DNA from: Anaerosomatales bacterium
GTDB taxonomy: Bacteria; Actinomycetota; Coriobacteriia; Anaerosomatales; Anaerosomataceae
DNA length: 64,000 bases
Direction of reading: 5' to 3'
NCBI GenBank assembly: GCA_030019445.1
Contig: JASEEU010000006.1
Coordinates: 94,722 to 158,721, forward strand
Shown: positions 7,607-17,538 of the stretch, one piece after another
Numbering within the stretch: the first letter of the stretch is position 1
How the letters are laid out: each line of letters opens with the position of its first letter
Position numbers and translations under genes: made by a program
Notes under the pieces: model-generated
Databases searched by the model: none
Told to the model about the DNA's origin: nothing
What the model saw: only the letters and a program-made list of their open reading frames with translations

Positions 7607-8176
7607 ATGCCGGCCACCAAAGAGCAGATCGCGGACGCCTTCGAGCGGCACGTGCAGCGCTTCGGCTACGGCAAAGCGAGCGTCGAGGACGTCGCCGCTG
7701 AGCTCGGCATCTCCAAGCGCACCATCTACCAGCACTTCTCGAGCAAGCGCGCGTTGTATGCCTACATCGTCGACCGCGTGGCCGAGAAGGAACGGGCGCG
7801 CCTGGAGGCGCTGATCGCCGATGAGCCCACGTGGCGCGCGAAGACCGAGCGGTTCCTGCGCGAGGTGCTCGGCGGTATGCGTGTGCACATCCAGGAGACG
7901 TCGAAGGCCGACTGGATGGCCGAGTTCGAGCTGGCGCTCGATGCTATGACCGAGGCGTACGGCACGATCGGCACCGAGCTCGTGCGTCGTGGCCACGCCG
8001 CGGGCGAGTTCACGTTCGCCGACGCGCGTCTTGCGAACGCCTTCATCGGCGCCATCGCGACGCGCTACGGCGTGATCGTACGGGAGGAGCGCGACTACGA
8101 CGCCGACGAGGCGGTCGTAGCCGCGATCATGCGGATGCTCGGTCGCCCTGACGCGCCGGGCGAGAAGGAGGAGTGA
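7607..8176 (+). CDS. TetR/AcrR-family transcriptional regulator
   Basis: 189 residues. The HTH runs from KEQIADAFERHVQRFGYGKA through VEDVAAELGISKRTIYQHFS, followed by the standard SKRALYAYIVDRV helix. The C-terminal ligand domain has the length usual for the family. The ATG follows GGGAGGAGG. Its last codons supply the AAGGAGGAG ribosome site for the candidate selenoprotein gene that starts at 8182, so the regulator and the two small membrane-protein genes form one operon. The ligand is unknown; because its partners may be selenium-dependent, a redox or selenium-linked signal is possible but speculative. Confidence 0.9.
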   Translation: MPATKEQIADAFERHVQRFGYGKASVEDVAAELGISKRTIYQHFSSKRALYAYIVDRVAEKERARLEALIADEPTWRAKTERFLREVLGGMRVHIQETSKADWMAEFELALDAMTEAYGTIGTELVRRGHAAGEFTFADARLANAFIGAIATRYGVIVREERDYDADEAVVAAIMRMLGRPDAPGEKEE

Positions 8177-8181
8177 TCTCA

Positions 8182-8367
8182 GTGTGGTGGTGGATCGGAG
8201 CGGTCGCGGCGCTGCTCGTATCGCTGGTTTGAATCGCGTACATCTCGGCGGACGGGGTCCGTCGCAAGGCGTCGTTCATCGCGCCGGCGCTGTGGGCAGG
8301 GTACGCGTTCCACGCCGCGTTCGGCGTGCTGGGACTGTGGCTGCTGATGCGCGCCGCGAGCGCGTAG
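8182..8367 (+). CDS. Candidate selenoprotein: 61-residue two-helix membrane protein with in-frame TGA (Sec17)
   Basis: Reading from GTG 8182 the frame meets TGA at 8230-8232, then continues open to TAG at 8365-8367. If TGA encodes selenocysteine (U), the product is 61 residues. Helix 1 (WWWIGAVAALLVSLV-U-IAY) carries U17 near its end; helix 2 is PALWAGYAFHAAFGVLGLWL with His44. The start has AAGGAGGAG about eight bases upstream, from the end of the TetR gene. A hairpin with a GGG loop starts 13 bases after the TGA. The next gene has the same plan: V-U-I-x-Y, and FH 27 versus 28 residues after U. Ordinary gene finding would see two fragments or nothing. The alternatives are a nonsense mutation or a sequencing error, but two independent identical lesions in neighbouring paralogues are unlikely. 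No family is known to me. Confidence 0.65.
8230..8264 (+). promoter_or_regulatory. SECIS-like element of the first candidate selenoprotein
   Basis: TGA at 8230-8232, 13 unpaired bases, then an 8-base stem 8246-8253 / 8257-8264 (one G-U pair) closed by a GGG loop at 8254-8256. The bacterial SECIS consensus asks for a hairpin directly after UGA, a G in the first two loop positions, and a UGA-to-loop distance of roughly 16-37 bases; here it is 21. The translated readthrough stays in frame over the hairpin. Confidence 0.6.
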
Positions 8368-8380
8368 GAGGGATAGTGAG

Positions 8381-8584
8381 ATGCGAGTCTTTCTCAGGGT
8401 GCTCGGCGTGACGCTCGTGGCGCTGGGCGCGGTTTGAATCGTGTACGTGACGGTGGCGGTCGCCACCGGAGCCGAGGGCTTCACGACGATGACGGGACTC
8501 ATCCCGGCGTTCGTGTTCCACGCGGTCGTCTCGATCGCCGGCTTGCAGGCGTTGAGCGCGGCGCGCCGTCCTGTGGTATCCTAG
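8381..8584 (+). CDS. Candidate selenoprotein: 67-residue two-helix membrane protein with in-frame TGA (Sec19)
   Basis: ATG 8381 is preceded by AGGAGGG eight bases upstream. The frame meets TGA at 8435-8437 and continues open to TAG at 8582-8584; with selenocysteine the product is 67 residues. Helix 1 is [19 protein letters not shown] and helix 2 is [19 protein letters not shown] with His47. It aligns with the gene at 8182: U in the same place in helix 1, Tyr three residues later, an FHA motif in helix 2, and a closing AA-rich end. The DNA around both TGA codons is identical over 15 of 16 bases (8226-8241 and 8431-8446). The gene sits 13 bases after the first one and its end overlaps the putative typA promoter. 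A function using a membrane selenol/His pair (redox or metal) is inference. Confidence 0.65.
8435..8468 (+). promoter_or_regulatory. SECIS-like element of the second candidate selenoprotein
   Basis: TGA at 8435-8437, again exactly 13 bases, then a perfect 7-base stem 8451-8457 / 8462-8468 with loop GGTC (8458-8461). The loop begins GGU, as in the E. coli formate dehydrogenase SECIS. Stem sequences differ from those of the first element while structure and spacing are kept. Confidence 0.62.
8574..8582 (+). promoter_or_regulatory. Extended -10 promoter of typA
   Basis: TG at 8574-8575, one base, TATCCT at 8577-8582, about 32 bases before the typA ATG. It overlaps the last codons of the second candidate selenoprotein gene, so typA can be transcribed separately. 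Several other genes here show the same TGn-TAnnnT layout. Confidence 0.5.
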
Positions 8585-8614
8585 CGCGCCCGTTTCTCCC
8601 GGACTTGGAGCACC

Positions 8615-10429
<1,815 letters not shown>

Positions 10430-10472
10430 CGGCACCCGGTGGCGGTTGCCGCCCATCTGAGGGCGACGAGGT

Positions 10473-10507
10473 GCGGAGAGACCGCGAGGGGGGTCCGGCC
10501 TCTCCGC
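10473..10507. terminator. Hairpin between convergent typA and CWB2 genes
   Basis: GCGGAGAG at 10473-10480 pairs with CTCTCCGC at 10500-10507 across a 19-base loop. It lies about 45 bases after the typA stop and just before the end of the minus-strand gene, so it could act in both directions. No T-run is present. Confidence 0.5.
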
Positions 10508-10518
10508 AGGCTTGAGGG

Positions 10519-12215
10519 TCAGCTTTGCACGTCGAGCTGCCAGAACACCCAGTCGGACACGGCAGCCGAGCCTCCCAGGATGTAGCTGCGCTCGATTCTC
10601 GGCACTCCGGTGACCGCCCACACCTCCTCCAGGTAGCATCTCGCGCCCGCCGGCAGCTCGTTGTCGACGTCATAGAGCCACTTCGACGTCGTGGTCGACG
10701 CGGTGAGCAGGATGGGCTTCGGCGCCGCATTCCAGGTCTCCGCACACAGCGGCGCGGCCGAGAGCGCGTCAGGGAAGTCATCCCCGCGACAGACAGCGAT
10801 CCGCTCGCGATCGGAACGACCGAGCGCGTTGGGTCTGCCGGGTGTCCCCACCTGCGCGGTGTTCGCGGGGAGTCCGGCCGCCCACGTCGCGAAGACTTTG
10901 GAGGTATGGTAGCGGTTCGACCCGGCAAGACGGATGACCCGGTTTGCGCCCAGCTCGGCCTTGAGCTGCGATTCCACGGTGGCCGAGACGACGGATGTCC
11001 CTCCGACGATCGCGACGTCGGTGATCGCGAGGTCCCTGATGCACTGCAGCACCCGTGGGTCGAGCGAGGAAGCGCCGGTCAGCAGGATCGGAGCGAAGCG
11101 CGCGGCGGACATGGACGAGGCGGACAGCGAGTCGGGGTAGTTGTACGCGTTGCAGATGAACGCGAAGCCCGGCGGAGACTGGCCGGGCCACGGTGGGTCG
11201 GGCGTGCTGACGAGGCCGGACATCGTCTTGGCGATCTCCACCGAAGTGGCGACCCGATCGCTTCCCTCCACGCGGACGACGGTGACCGGCGCCCAGGAGG
11301 GGAAGGCGTCTTCGATCTGCTGCACGACGGCCTCGCTCACCGCAGCCGTACCGCCGAGCACGTAGACGGTGTCGGGATCGAGTCGCTGCAGTTCCGCCTT
11401 CGTGGCCGCCGGGAGCGCGCCCGACTCCGTCAGCAGTATCGGCCCCTGGCAGATCCCCGCGAGCGAGCCGCCTGCCAGCGCGTCGGGGAAGTTGTAGCCG
11501 TTGGCGACGATCGCCGAGCTCAGGTTGAAGTACCCATGGAACCGCGCAGGCTGATGTCGGCGAAGCGCTCGACGCTCGCCTGCACGGCGGTGGCGATGCG
11601 GTTGGAGCCCGCGATGCGCGTGAGCGTCCCCACCTTGATACGGAACGTGTAGCGCCCGGCGTTGTCGAAGTACCCGCTGCCGCTGTTGTCGCCGTACGGC
11701 CGGATGCGGATGAAATAGTCCCCGCCGGCCACGGGTCTGAACGTGACGCTCGCTCCCAGGTGGTCCCACCACGGCCCCCGGATGTTGGAGGCGATCGCCA
11801 CGGGATCGGTCGTGTACGGGTTCAGTGAGAGCGGGTCGGTGGGCGTGAACGCGAGCCCGGGACCGTAGATCTCGATCACGGGGTTCACGTCGCGGCTGTC
11901 GTTGGAGACGGCCTCGATGACGTAGACGATGCCGGCTACGGCGTCATGGCTCGAGACCGTGAAGCGATACCAGTCCTGGTCGCCGGTCGTGGCATTGGCG
12001 ATGTCGATCGTGTGCGCCTCGGTGTAGGGGTCGTGCCCCGCGGCGGCGACCTGCGCGGTGATGATGCGGGCGCTCGCCTTGATGTCGTCCCCGCCGCTCG
12101 CCTCGTACGCGTCCACGGCGTAGGTGGGCGGCCATGCGCCGGCCATGCCCGGGGGCACCACCGCCGAGAAGAGCAGCAGGCTGGCGAGCACGCAGAGCGC
12201 CCGGCGCATCGTCAT
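10519..12215 (-). pseudogene. CWB2 cell-surface protein broken by a frameshift
   Basis: Secreted protein with a signal peptide (MRRALCVLASLLLFSAVVPPG), an N-terminal beta-rich pre-peptidase-like domain of about 170 residues (ATTGDQDWYRFTVSS, GGDYFIRIRPYGDN), then three CWB2 repeats typical of wall-anchored proteins (RIAGSNRIATA, YNFPDALAGG, VYVLGGTAAVSE and so on). The first part reads in one frame down to a stop at 11520; the homologous continuation (FHGYFNLSSAIV, then YNFPDALAGG) is in another frame. The join falls around 11523-11560 and needs one extra base, for example a G in the Gly codon of ADISLRG. Either the gene is inactivated or the assembly has a one-base error. Without the shift the product would be about 565 residues. 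Start ATG 12215; the ribosome site is weak. Confidence 0.75.
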
Positions 12216-12331
12216 CGGAAACCACCCCCGCACGGTCACGGCAGGGGTGCCCGGCGGCACGCAAGATGCACCGAGGGCGCCCCTCCCTCGGTACACTAGG
12301 TATACCCAGGAATCCCGGGCGACGGCCGTCC

Positions 12332-13015
12332 CTATGCGGGCAGGTCGGCCGCGACCCGGCCGTCGACGATCCGGAGCACGTCGTCGGCCGCCTCGGCCAT
12401 GCGTGCGTCGTGCGTGACCATGATGCACGTCATGTCCCGCCCGTGGATGTGGCTGCGCAGCAGGTCGACGACGTGTTTGCCGCGCTCCGTGTCGAGATTC
12501 GACGTCGGCTCATCCACGAGCATGATCTCGGGGCTGTTCATGAGCGCCCGCGCGATGGCGACGCGCTGGCGTTCGCCACCCGACAGCTCGGCTGGCGTGT
12601 GGCTCGCCCGCTCGGCAAGCCCGAACTCGGCCAGCAGCGCCAAGGCGCGCTCGCGGTCCTCTCGGGTGATCCTGCCCGAGAAGTGCGGCACGAGGAGGAG
12701 GTTCTCGGCGGCCGAGAGATAGGGCACCAGGTGGTGGTCCTGGAAGACGATCCCGACGTGCTCGCGGCGGAAGGCCGCTGCCGCCCGGCTGCCGTGCAGG
12801 TGCACGGGCTCGTCGTCGATGAGGATCTCCCCGGCGGTAGGGCGCAGCAGACCGGCGACGATCGAGAGCAGCGTCGTCTTGCCGGACCCCGACGGGCCGA
12901 GCACCGCGAGCAGCTTGCCGCGGTCGAGCTCGAACGAGACGTCCTCGAGCGCCGTCACCTGCGTCCGACCGCTCCCGTAGGTCTTGGTGATGTTCCTGAC
13001 TGCAAGAAGGCTCAT
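12332..13015 (-). CDS. ABC transporter ATP-binding protein, LolD/MacB type
   Basis: 227 residues. Walker A GPSGSGKTTLLS near residue 40, Q-loop FQDHHLVPYLSA, signature LSGGERQR, Walker B IMLVDEPTSNLD and the H-loop MVTHDARMA. The TSNLDTERG sequence after Walker B is characteristic of the LolD/MacB/FtsE branch, which pairs with FtsX-type permeases that work as mechanotransmission machines rather than classical importers. The partner permease is immediately upstream (stop at 13024, start here at 13015). Substrate unknown; lipoprotein, peptide or drug handling are the usual options. Confidence 0.92.
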   Translation of the reverse strand: MSLLAVRNITKTYGSGRTQVTALEDVSFELDRGKLLAVLGPSGSGKTTLLSIVAGLLRPTAGEILIDDEPVHLHGSRAAAAFRREHVGIVFQDHHLVPYLSAAENLLLVPHFSGRITREDRERALALLAEFGLAERASHTPAELSGGERQRVAIARALMNSPEIMLVDEPTSNLDTERGKHVVDLLRSHIHGRDMTCIMVTHDARMAEAADDVLRIVDGRVAADLPA

Positions 13016-13023
13016 CGGCGTTC

Positions 13024-14178
13024 CTAGTGGCCCGAATGGTCGAGGGCTGTCGCGGGGTCGATCTTGAGGATGGATCGTAGCGAGAACAGGCTGCCGAGAT
13101 ACGCCATGGCGTAGACGGCCGCCAGGCTCACCAGCCAGCGGCCGACCTGCGGATCGAACGCCATCGTGGGCGGCATGGAACCCCCCGCGCCGAGCGCGAG
13201 CGCAACGCCGACCCCGGCCGCGGCCGTCACGAGGATCGTGATCTGCAGCAGCAGCTGGCGGTAGACGTACGCGTTGGAGGCGCCGAGCGCCTTGATGGCC
13301 GCTATCTGTCCCGTCTTGTGCAGCGTCGTGATGTAGAAGAAGACGCCGATCACGAGCGCGCCGATCACGAGCGAGACGACCTGGATGCCGTCGACGGCGA
13401 GGATCATGACGGGCATGCCGTTGCCGGCGAGCGCGGCCTCCTCGGGCGTCGTCACCTCGAACCCGCCTCCGAGCTCCGCCTGCAAGCTCTCGACCGTGGT
13501 GCCCGGAGCCAGATCGACCGCGACGATGGACGCTCCTCCGGTGATGCGCTCGGCGGCCTCGCCCATGGCGGTTGCCGAGACACCCTCGCCCTCGGCCATC
13601 GTGCCGAGCGCCGATGCGAGGTAGAGCCGCTCCCAGGTGGCCATGTCGGTGTAGATGGCCGGCGCCATCACGTAGCGGCGATGCTCGGTGAAGGCGACGA
13701 CCGTGAGCTCGGCGTCCGCCGGCGTGAGGTGCAGCGTGTCCCCGATCTCGACTCCGTTGGCTTTCGCGGTGATGTCGATGATGGCCTCGCCGGGGCCGGG
13801 CGCGGCCGTGGTGCCCTCCACGATGGGCAGCTGGTCGAAGCGGTCGCCCAGGCCGAAGACGCGCGCGTCGAACTCCTCGGCGGACGAGTCCACCGAGACG
13901 ATCACGTGGCCGACCGCGTAGGACGAGGCGACGCCGGGGGCCGATGCGACCTCCTCGAGCGCCTCGGCGGACAGCACGCTGCGTTCGAGCGCGAGGTACG
14001 TGTCGCCCTGGAAGACGAGCGCGTCGGCGGCGAGCGAGCCCTTCGCGCCGGTCATGCCGGTGATGAGCCCCTCGGACATGGCCGACATGAGCATGGTGAG
14101 CGCGACGACGAGGCCGATCGCGAGCGCGATCAGCCCGAACTTCAGCTTGCCGCCGAGCAGCTCTTTGATGGCGAGCAC
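13024..14178 (-). CDS. FtsX/MacB-type ABC transporter permease
   Basis: 384 residues from a GTG at 14178 with AAGGAG six bases upstream. One N-terminal helix (FGLIALAIGLVVALTMLMSAM), a large extracytoplasmic domain (about residues 40-245), then three helices at the C-terminus, with the cytoplasmic HKTGQIAAIKALGASNAYVY loop typical of FtsX-like permeases. Two copies would form the transporter with two copies of the ATPase encoded eight bases downstream. No outer-membrane or periplasmic partner is near. Confidence 0.9.
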   Translation of the reverse strand: MLAIKELLGGKLKFGLIALAIGLVVALTMLMSAMSEGLITGMTGAKGSLAADALVFQGDTYLALERSVLSAEALEEVASAPGVASSYAVGHVIVSVDSSAEEFDARVFGLGDRFDQLPIVEGTTAAPGPGEAIIDITAKANGVEIGDTLHLTPADAELTVVAFTEHRRYVMAPAIYTDMATWERLYLASALGTMAEGEGVSATAMGEAAERITGGASIVAVDLAPGTTVESLQAELGGGFEVTTPEEAALAGNGMPVMILAVDGIQVVSLVIGALVIGVFFYITTLHKTGQIAAIKALGASNAYVYRQLLLQITILVTAAAGVGVALALGAGGSMPPTMAFDPQVGRWLVSLAAVYAMAYLGSLFSLRSILKIDPATALDHSGH

Positions 14179-14266
14179 GCGGCTCCTTCATCGCGTGGGG
14201 GCAGACGACGCGATGATAGCCCATCACGCTCCGCCGTGCCCGCGGCAGCGCTGTGCGCCGCGCCGC

Positions 14267-14572
14267 CTAGAGCTCGTTCTGCTCGGCCCCGATGTCCTCT
14301 AGCTCCACGACCTTGTACACCTTGTCGTGCTCGCGCGCGTGCTCGGCGACGCGTATCCCCACGTCGGCACCGGGCTCGGCGTGGCGGACGGTCTCGTGCT
14401 CGATCTGCATCGACCCGACGTTCTGCTCGAAGTCGGACGTATGGCCGAGGATGTGGATGTGATCTCCCACGTCGAGCGGCGCGTCCAGGTGCACGCCAGC
14501 CACGTGCAGGTCCGTCCAGTAGTGGATGACCTCGCCGACCTCGGTCTCGCGCATCGGTGCGTGTTCCTGCAT
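14267..14572 (-). CDS. EF-Tu domain-2-like small protein (translation factor-like)
   Basis: About 101 residues. The stretch ETEVGEVIHYWTDLHVAGVH, then VGDHIHILGHTSDFEQNVGS and MQIEHETVRHAEPGADVGIR is a complete beta-barrel resembling domain 2 of translation GTPases and the C-terminal domain of U32 peptidases, without any GTPase part. Stand-alone versions exist in many anaerobes; their role is not known. I prefer the ATG at 14572, which has GAGGGGGTG upstream; starts at 14599 or 14554 are possible. A 7-base inverted repeat (14585-14606) lies just upstream. Confidence 0.75.
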   Translation of the reverse strand: MQEHAPMRETEVGEVIHYWTDLHVAGVHLDAPLDVGDHIHILGHTSDFEQNVGSMQIEHETVRHAEPGADVGIRVAEHAREHDKVYKVVELEDIGAEQNEL

Positions 14573-14584
14573 GCGTATGCACCC

Positions 14585-14606
14585 CCTCTCTCTGTCCATA
14601 GAGAGG
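14585..14606. repeat. Short inverted repeat upstream of the EF-Tu-like gene
   Basis: CCTCTCT (14585-14591) and AGAGAGG (14600-14606) around eight bases. It could be an operator or a small leader hairpin; nothing more can be said. Confidence 0.35.
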
Positions 14607-14638
14607 TGATACCCGCCCTGCCGCTTCTGACGTCGCGC

Positions 14639-15283
14639 CTACGAGCTGATACGGCGTTCCACTTCGGCGACGATGGCGGCCACAGCGAATTCGACGATCT
14701 CGTCCGGCCCGCTCGTCGTCTGACCCGAGTGCAGGAGTTCGTGGATCGCGGGGTACCGCTCTTGGGGCAGCGACAGCATGGTCTGCGCATGCTCTTCGGC
14801 AGCCCCGGGGGCACGGTTCTGAGCCCCGATCGCCAGTGCGAGCCCGCTCGTGAAGAACCCGACTGCGTTGATGGCCAGCAGCGCGTGGTGCAGCGACGCA
14901 CCTGCGGCGGTCATGATCTCCAGGGCGCGCTCCAGCACCATCAGGGCGCCGGGCGTGCGCCACGGACGCTCGGCGATGACGGGCAGCGCATTGGGGTGCG
15001 CCATGAGCGCGCCCACGTACGCGCGGACGAGCGCTCGAAGCCGGTCCTGCCACGAGAGCGCCGGGTCGTCGGTGAGGTCGGCCTGCGAGACCACCGCTTC
15101 CACGATGCCGTCGAGCAGCTTGTCCTTGCCCGGGATGTGGCGGTATGCCGCCATGGGATCCACGCCGAGCTCGGCGCCGAGGCGGCGCATGGAGAGCGCC
15201 TCGAGTCCGTCGCGATCCACCACATCGAGGGCGGTAGCGATCAGAAGCTCCTTGGTGAGGCCGGCACGTGGGCTCACGGTCAT
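14639..15283 (-). CDS. TetR-family transcriptional regulator (TetR C-terminal domain type)
   Basis: 214 residues. HTH: TKELLIATALDVVDRDGLEA, then MRRLGAELGVDPMAAYRHIP, followed by GKDKLLDGIVEAVV. The C-terminal part resembles the TetR_C branch (ALVRAYVGALMAHPNALPVI). The ATG at 15283 follows GAGGAG very closely; a TTG at 15316 would lie inside the operator and is unlikely. It diverges from the methyltransferase at 15397 with two palindromic sites between them, so it should repress both itself and that gene. Ligand unknown. Confidence 0.9.
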   Translation of the reverse strand: MTVSPRAGLTKELLIATALDVVDRDGLEALSMRRLGAELGVDPMAAYRHIPGKDKLLDGIVEAVVSQADLTDDPALSWQDRLRALVRAYVGALMAHPNALPVIAERPWRTPGALMVLERALEIMTAAGASLHHALLAINAVGFFTSGLALAIGAQNRAPGAAEEHAQTMLSLPQERYPAIHELLHSGQTTSGPDEIVEFAVAAIVAEVERRISS

Positions 15284-15309
15284 TCTCCTCGCGAGGCAGC
15301 GGGTACCAC

Positions 15310-15355
15310 TTGACAAGTCTACATCGTAGACAGTACTGTGTCTACGCCGTAGACA
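15310..15355. promoter_or_regulatory. Double TetR operator over a promoter
   Basis: Two copies of the palindrome GTCTAC-nnn-GTAGAC, at 15317-15331 and 15340-15354, centres 23 bases apart. A TTGACA box at 15310-15315 and a TACTGT box at 15334-15339 (18-base spacer) point at the methyltransferase gene; one operator fills the spacer, the other follows the -10. Binding would block that promoter. Confidence 0.78.
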
Positions 15356-15396
15356 TCAACCCCCCGCATCCGCCGGTGGCGACAGGAGGAGAAGAC

Positions 15397-16062
15397 ATGA
15401 TCGACCCCGTTCGCGATCACTTCGGGCAGTGGTGGGCAGTCGCTGCCTGGATCGTTCTCTTTGGACTGTTCCTGCTCTTCACGCCGTTCTACAAGAAGAG
15501 CGGCATCAAACCCAAAGGCGCATTCCTGGCATTCGTGGTGGCGCTCGCGCTCGAGATGTTCGGAGTGCCGCTCTCCATGTACGCGCTCTCGGCCGTGCTC
15601 GGCAGGTACCTGCCCGATGGTGTCCTGTGGGGTCATACGCTCAACGCCCATATCGGTCTCGCCGGGACCAACATCGCGCTCGTCTGCTATCTGGTGGGCG
15701 CCGCACTGATCATCGCCGGTTGGCGACGCATCTATCGCGACTACTGGAGCAAGGAACGTGGCGAGGGCACGCTCGTGACCGGCGGCATCTACCGTTTCAT
15801 CCGGCATCCCCAGTACACGGGTTTCGCGCTCATCACTACCGGGATGTTGGCCGAGTGGGCCACGCTCCCGACGCTGATCATGTGGCCGATCCTCGGCGTC
15901 ATCTACTACCGGCTCGCCCGGCGCGAAGAGGCAGACATGCGTGAGGAGTTCGGGTCGGCCTACGACGCGTACGCCGCCACGACCGGGATGTTCCTGCCCA
16001 CCAAGGTCTTCTCGCAGCGCGCCCGCCGAGATCGCCGCGATGCCGCTCGGGTCGTTGCGTGA
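15397..16062 (+). CDS. Membrane methyltransferase, isoprenylcysteine carboxyl methyltransferase (ICMT)/PEMT family
   Basis: 221 residues, four or five helices. The C-terminal half carries the family's cofactor motif: GTLVTGGIYRFIRHPQYTGF, then ARREEADMREEFGSAYDAYA, matching the GxxRxxRHPxY and EE motifs that bind S-adenosylmethionine in ICMT-like and phospholipid methyltransferases. Bacterial members methylate lipids, isoprenoid quinones or small acids; the substrate here is unknown. The ATG has AGGAGG seven bases upstream and sits directly behind a TetR-controlled promoter, so expression is probably induced by a ligand of that regulator. Confidence 0.82.
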   Translation: MIDPVRDHFGQWWAVAAWIVLFGLFLLFTPFYKKSGIKPKGAFLAFVVALALEMFGVPLSMYALSAVLGRYLPDGVLWGHTLNAHIGLAGTNIALVCYLVGAALIIAGWRRIYRDYWSKERGEGTLVTGGIYRFIRHPQYTGFALITTGMLAEWATLPTLIMWPILGVIYYRLARREEADMREEFGSAYDAYAATTGMFLPTKVFSQRARRDRRDAARVVA

Positions 16063-16151
16063 CCCTCGCGCCGCCCTCGGCGATAATGTGAGGGCGCGGC
16101 GCTCACACGGCGCCGTGCCCTCACGGCCGAGATCAGGGGGGGCATCCACGC

Positions 16152-17495
16152 ATGATCGAGCGCTACACCCGGCCCGAGATGGGTCGCATCTGGGAACTCG
16201 AGAACAAGTTCGCCATCTGGCAGGAGATCGAGGTCCTCGCCTGTGAGGCGCAGGCCGAGCTCGGCCAGATCGGCATCACCGCCGAGGAGGCCGCGCACAT
16301 CCGCGAGCACGCCGCGTTCGAGGTGGCCCGGATCGACGAGCTCGAGGTCACGCTCAACCATGACGTGATCGCGTTCCTCACGAACATGGCCGAGCACATC
16401 GACGCGGGCATCGCCGAGGGCGCGCCCAAGCCGAGCCGCTGGGTGCATTACGGCATGACCTCCTCGGACCTCGGCGACACGGCGCTCTGCTACCAGATGG
16501 TGCAGGCCACCGATATCCTCATCGCCGACGTGCGGCGTATCGGTAGTATCTGCACACGCCGGGCGCTGGAGACGCGCGAGATGCTCTGCGTGGGCCGGAC
16601 GCACGGCATCCACGCCGAGCCCATGACGATGGGCATGAAGTTCGGTCGCTGGGCATGGGCGATGAAGCGCGCCGAGCAGCGGCTGCTGCGCACGCGCGAG
16701 ATGGTCGCCACCGGTGCCATCAGCGGCGCTGTGGGCAGCTACTCCAACATCGACCCGTTCGTGGAGAGCTACGTCTGCGAGCGGCTCGGCCTCACACCTG
16801 AGCCGCTCTCCACGCAGGTGCTGCCGCGCGATCGGCACGCGCAGTTCCTTGCGGTGCTGGCGACCGTCGCCGCTTCGGCCGAGGAGATCGCCACCGAGGT
16901 GCGCGCGCTGCAGAAGTCGGACACGCTCGAGGCGGAGGAGCCCTTCGCCGCGGGCCAGAAGGGTTCGAGCGCGATGCCGCACAAGCGTAACCCCATCACC
17001 GCCGAGAGGATCTGCGGGCTTGCCCGGGTCGTGAAGGCCAACGCGCAGGTCGGCTTCGACAACGTGGCGCTCTGGCACGAGCGTGACATCTCGCACTCAT
17101 CGGCCGAGCGCGTGGTGCTCGCGGACTCGACGATCGCGCTCGACTACCTTCTCGGCAAGCTCGAGTGGGTCCTGGACGGGCTCGTGCTCTATCCGGAGCG
17201 CATGCGCGCCAACCTCGAGGCGACGCGCGGGCTCATCTACTCGAGCCGCGTGCTGCTCGCGCTCGTGGACACCGGCATCACGCGCGAGGAGGCGTACGCG
17301 ATCGTGCAGCGCAACGCCATGCGCGTGTGGGACGACATCCAGCAGGCGCGCAGCGGCCCGACGTATCGCGAAGCGCTGGAGGCGGATCCCGCGTGCTCGC
17401 TCTCGGCAGCACAGCTCGACGCCATCTTCGACCCGTGGGCGTTCCTCGAGCGGATCGACGTGCTCTTCGAGCGGCTGGAGGAGTGCGGGTTCTGA
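16152..17495 (+). CDS. purB: Adenylosuccinate lyase
   Basis: 447 residues, the usual length. It cleaves SAICAR to AICAR plus fumarate and adenylosuccinate to AMP plus fumarate, in the cytoplasm. Fumarase/aspartase superfamily motifs are all present: HYGMTSSDLGDTAL, GRTHGIHAEPMTMG with the general-acid His, and the signature loop GSSAMPHKRNPITAE with the catalytic serine. The ATG follows AGGGGGG. It is separated from the other purine genes in the window by 25 kb and converges on the polysaccharide deacetylase gene; a small hairpin (17518-17535) lies between the two. Confidence 0.97.
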   Translation: MIERYTRPEMGRIWELENKFAIWQEIEVLACEAQAELGQIGITAEEAAHIREHAAFEVARIDELEVTLNHDVIAFLTNMAEHIDAGIAEGAPKPSRWVHYGMTSSDLGDTALCYQMVQATDILIADVRRIGSICTRRALETREMLCVGRTHGIHAEPMTMGMKFGRWAWAMKRAEQRLLRTREMVATGAISGAVGSYSNIDPFVESYVCERLGLTPEPLSTQVLPRDRHAQFLAVLATVAASAEEIATEVRALQKSDTLEAEEPFAAGQKGSSAMPHKRNPITAERICGLARVVKANAQVGFDNVALWHERDISHSSAERVVLADSTIALDYLLGKLEWVLDGLVLYPERMRANLEATRGLIYSSRVLLALVDTGITREEAYAIVQRNAMRVWDDIQQARSGPTYREALEADPACSLSAAQLDAIFDPWAFLERIDVLFERLEECGF

Positions 17496-17538
17496 GGCGC
17501 TGCCCGGGTGCCCGCTCTCGCCGAGCGCGCGGCGACGG

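Noticed and set aside
8182..8584. Reading the two TGA-containing genes as ordinary pseudogenes
   Set aside because: Both carry the lesion at the same site with the same flanking DNA, both have ribosome sites and SECIS-like hairpins, and the rest of each frame is intact.
11520..11560. Programmed frameshifting in the CWB2 gene
   Set aside because: No slippery heptamer or downstream stem is visible, and the family is not known to use it; an indel is simpler.
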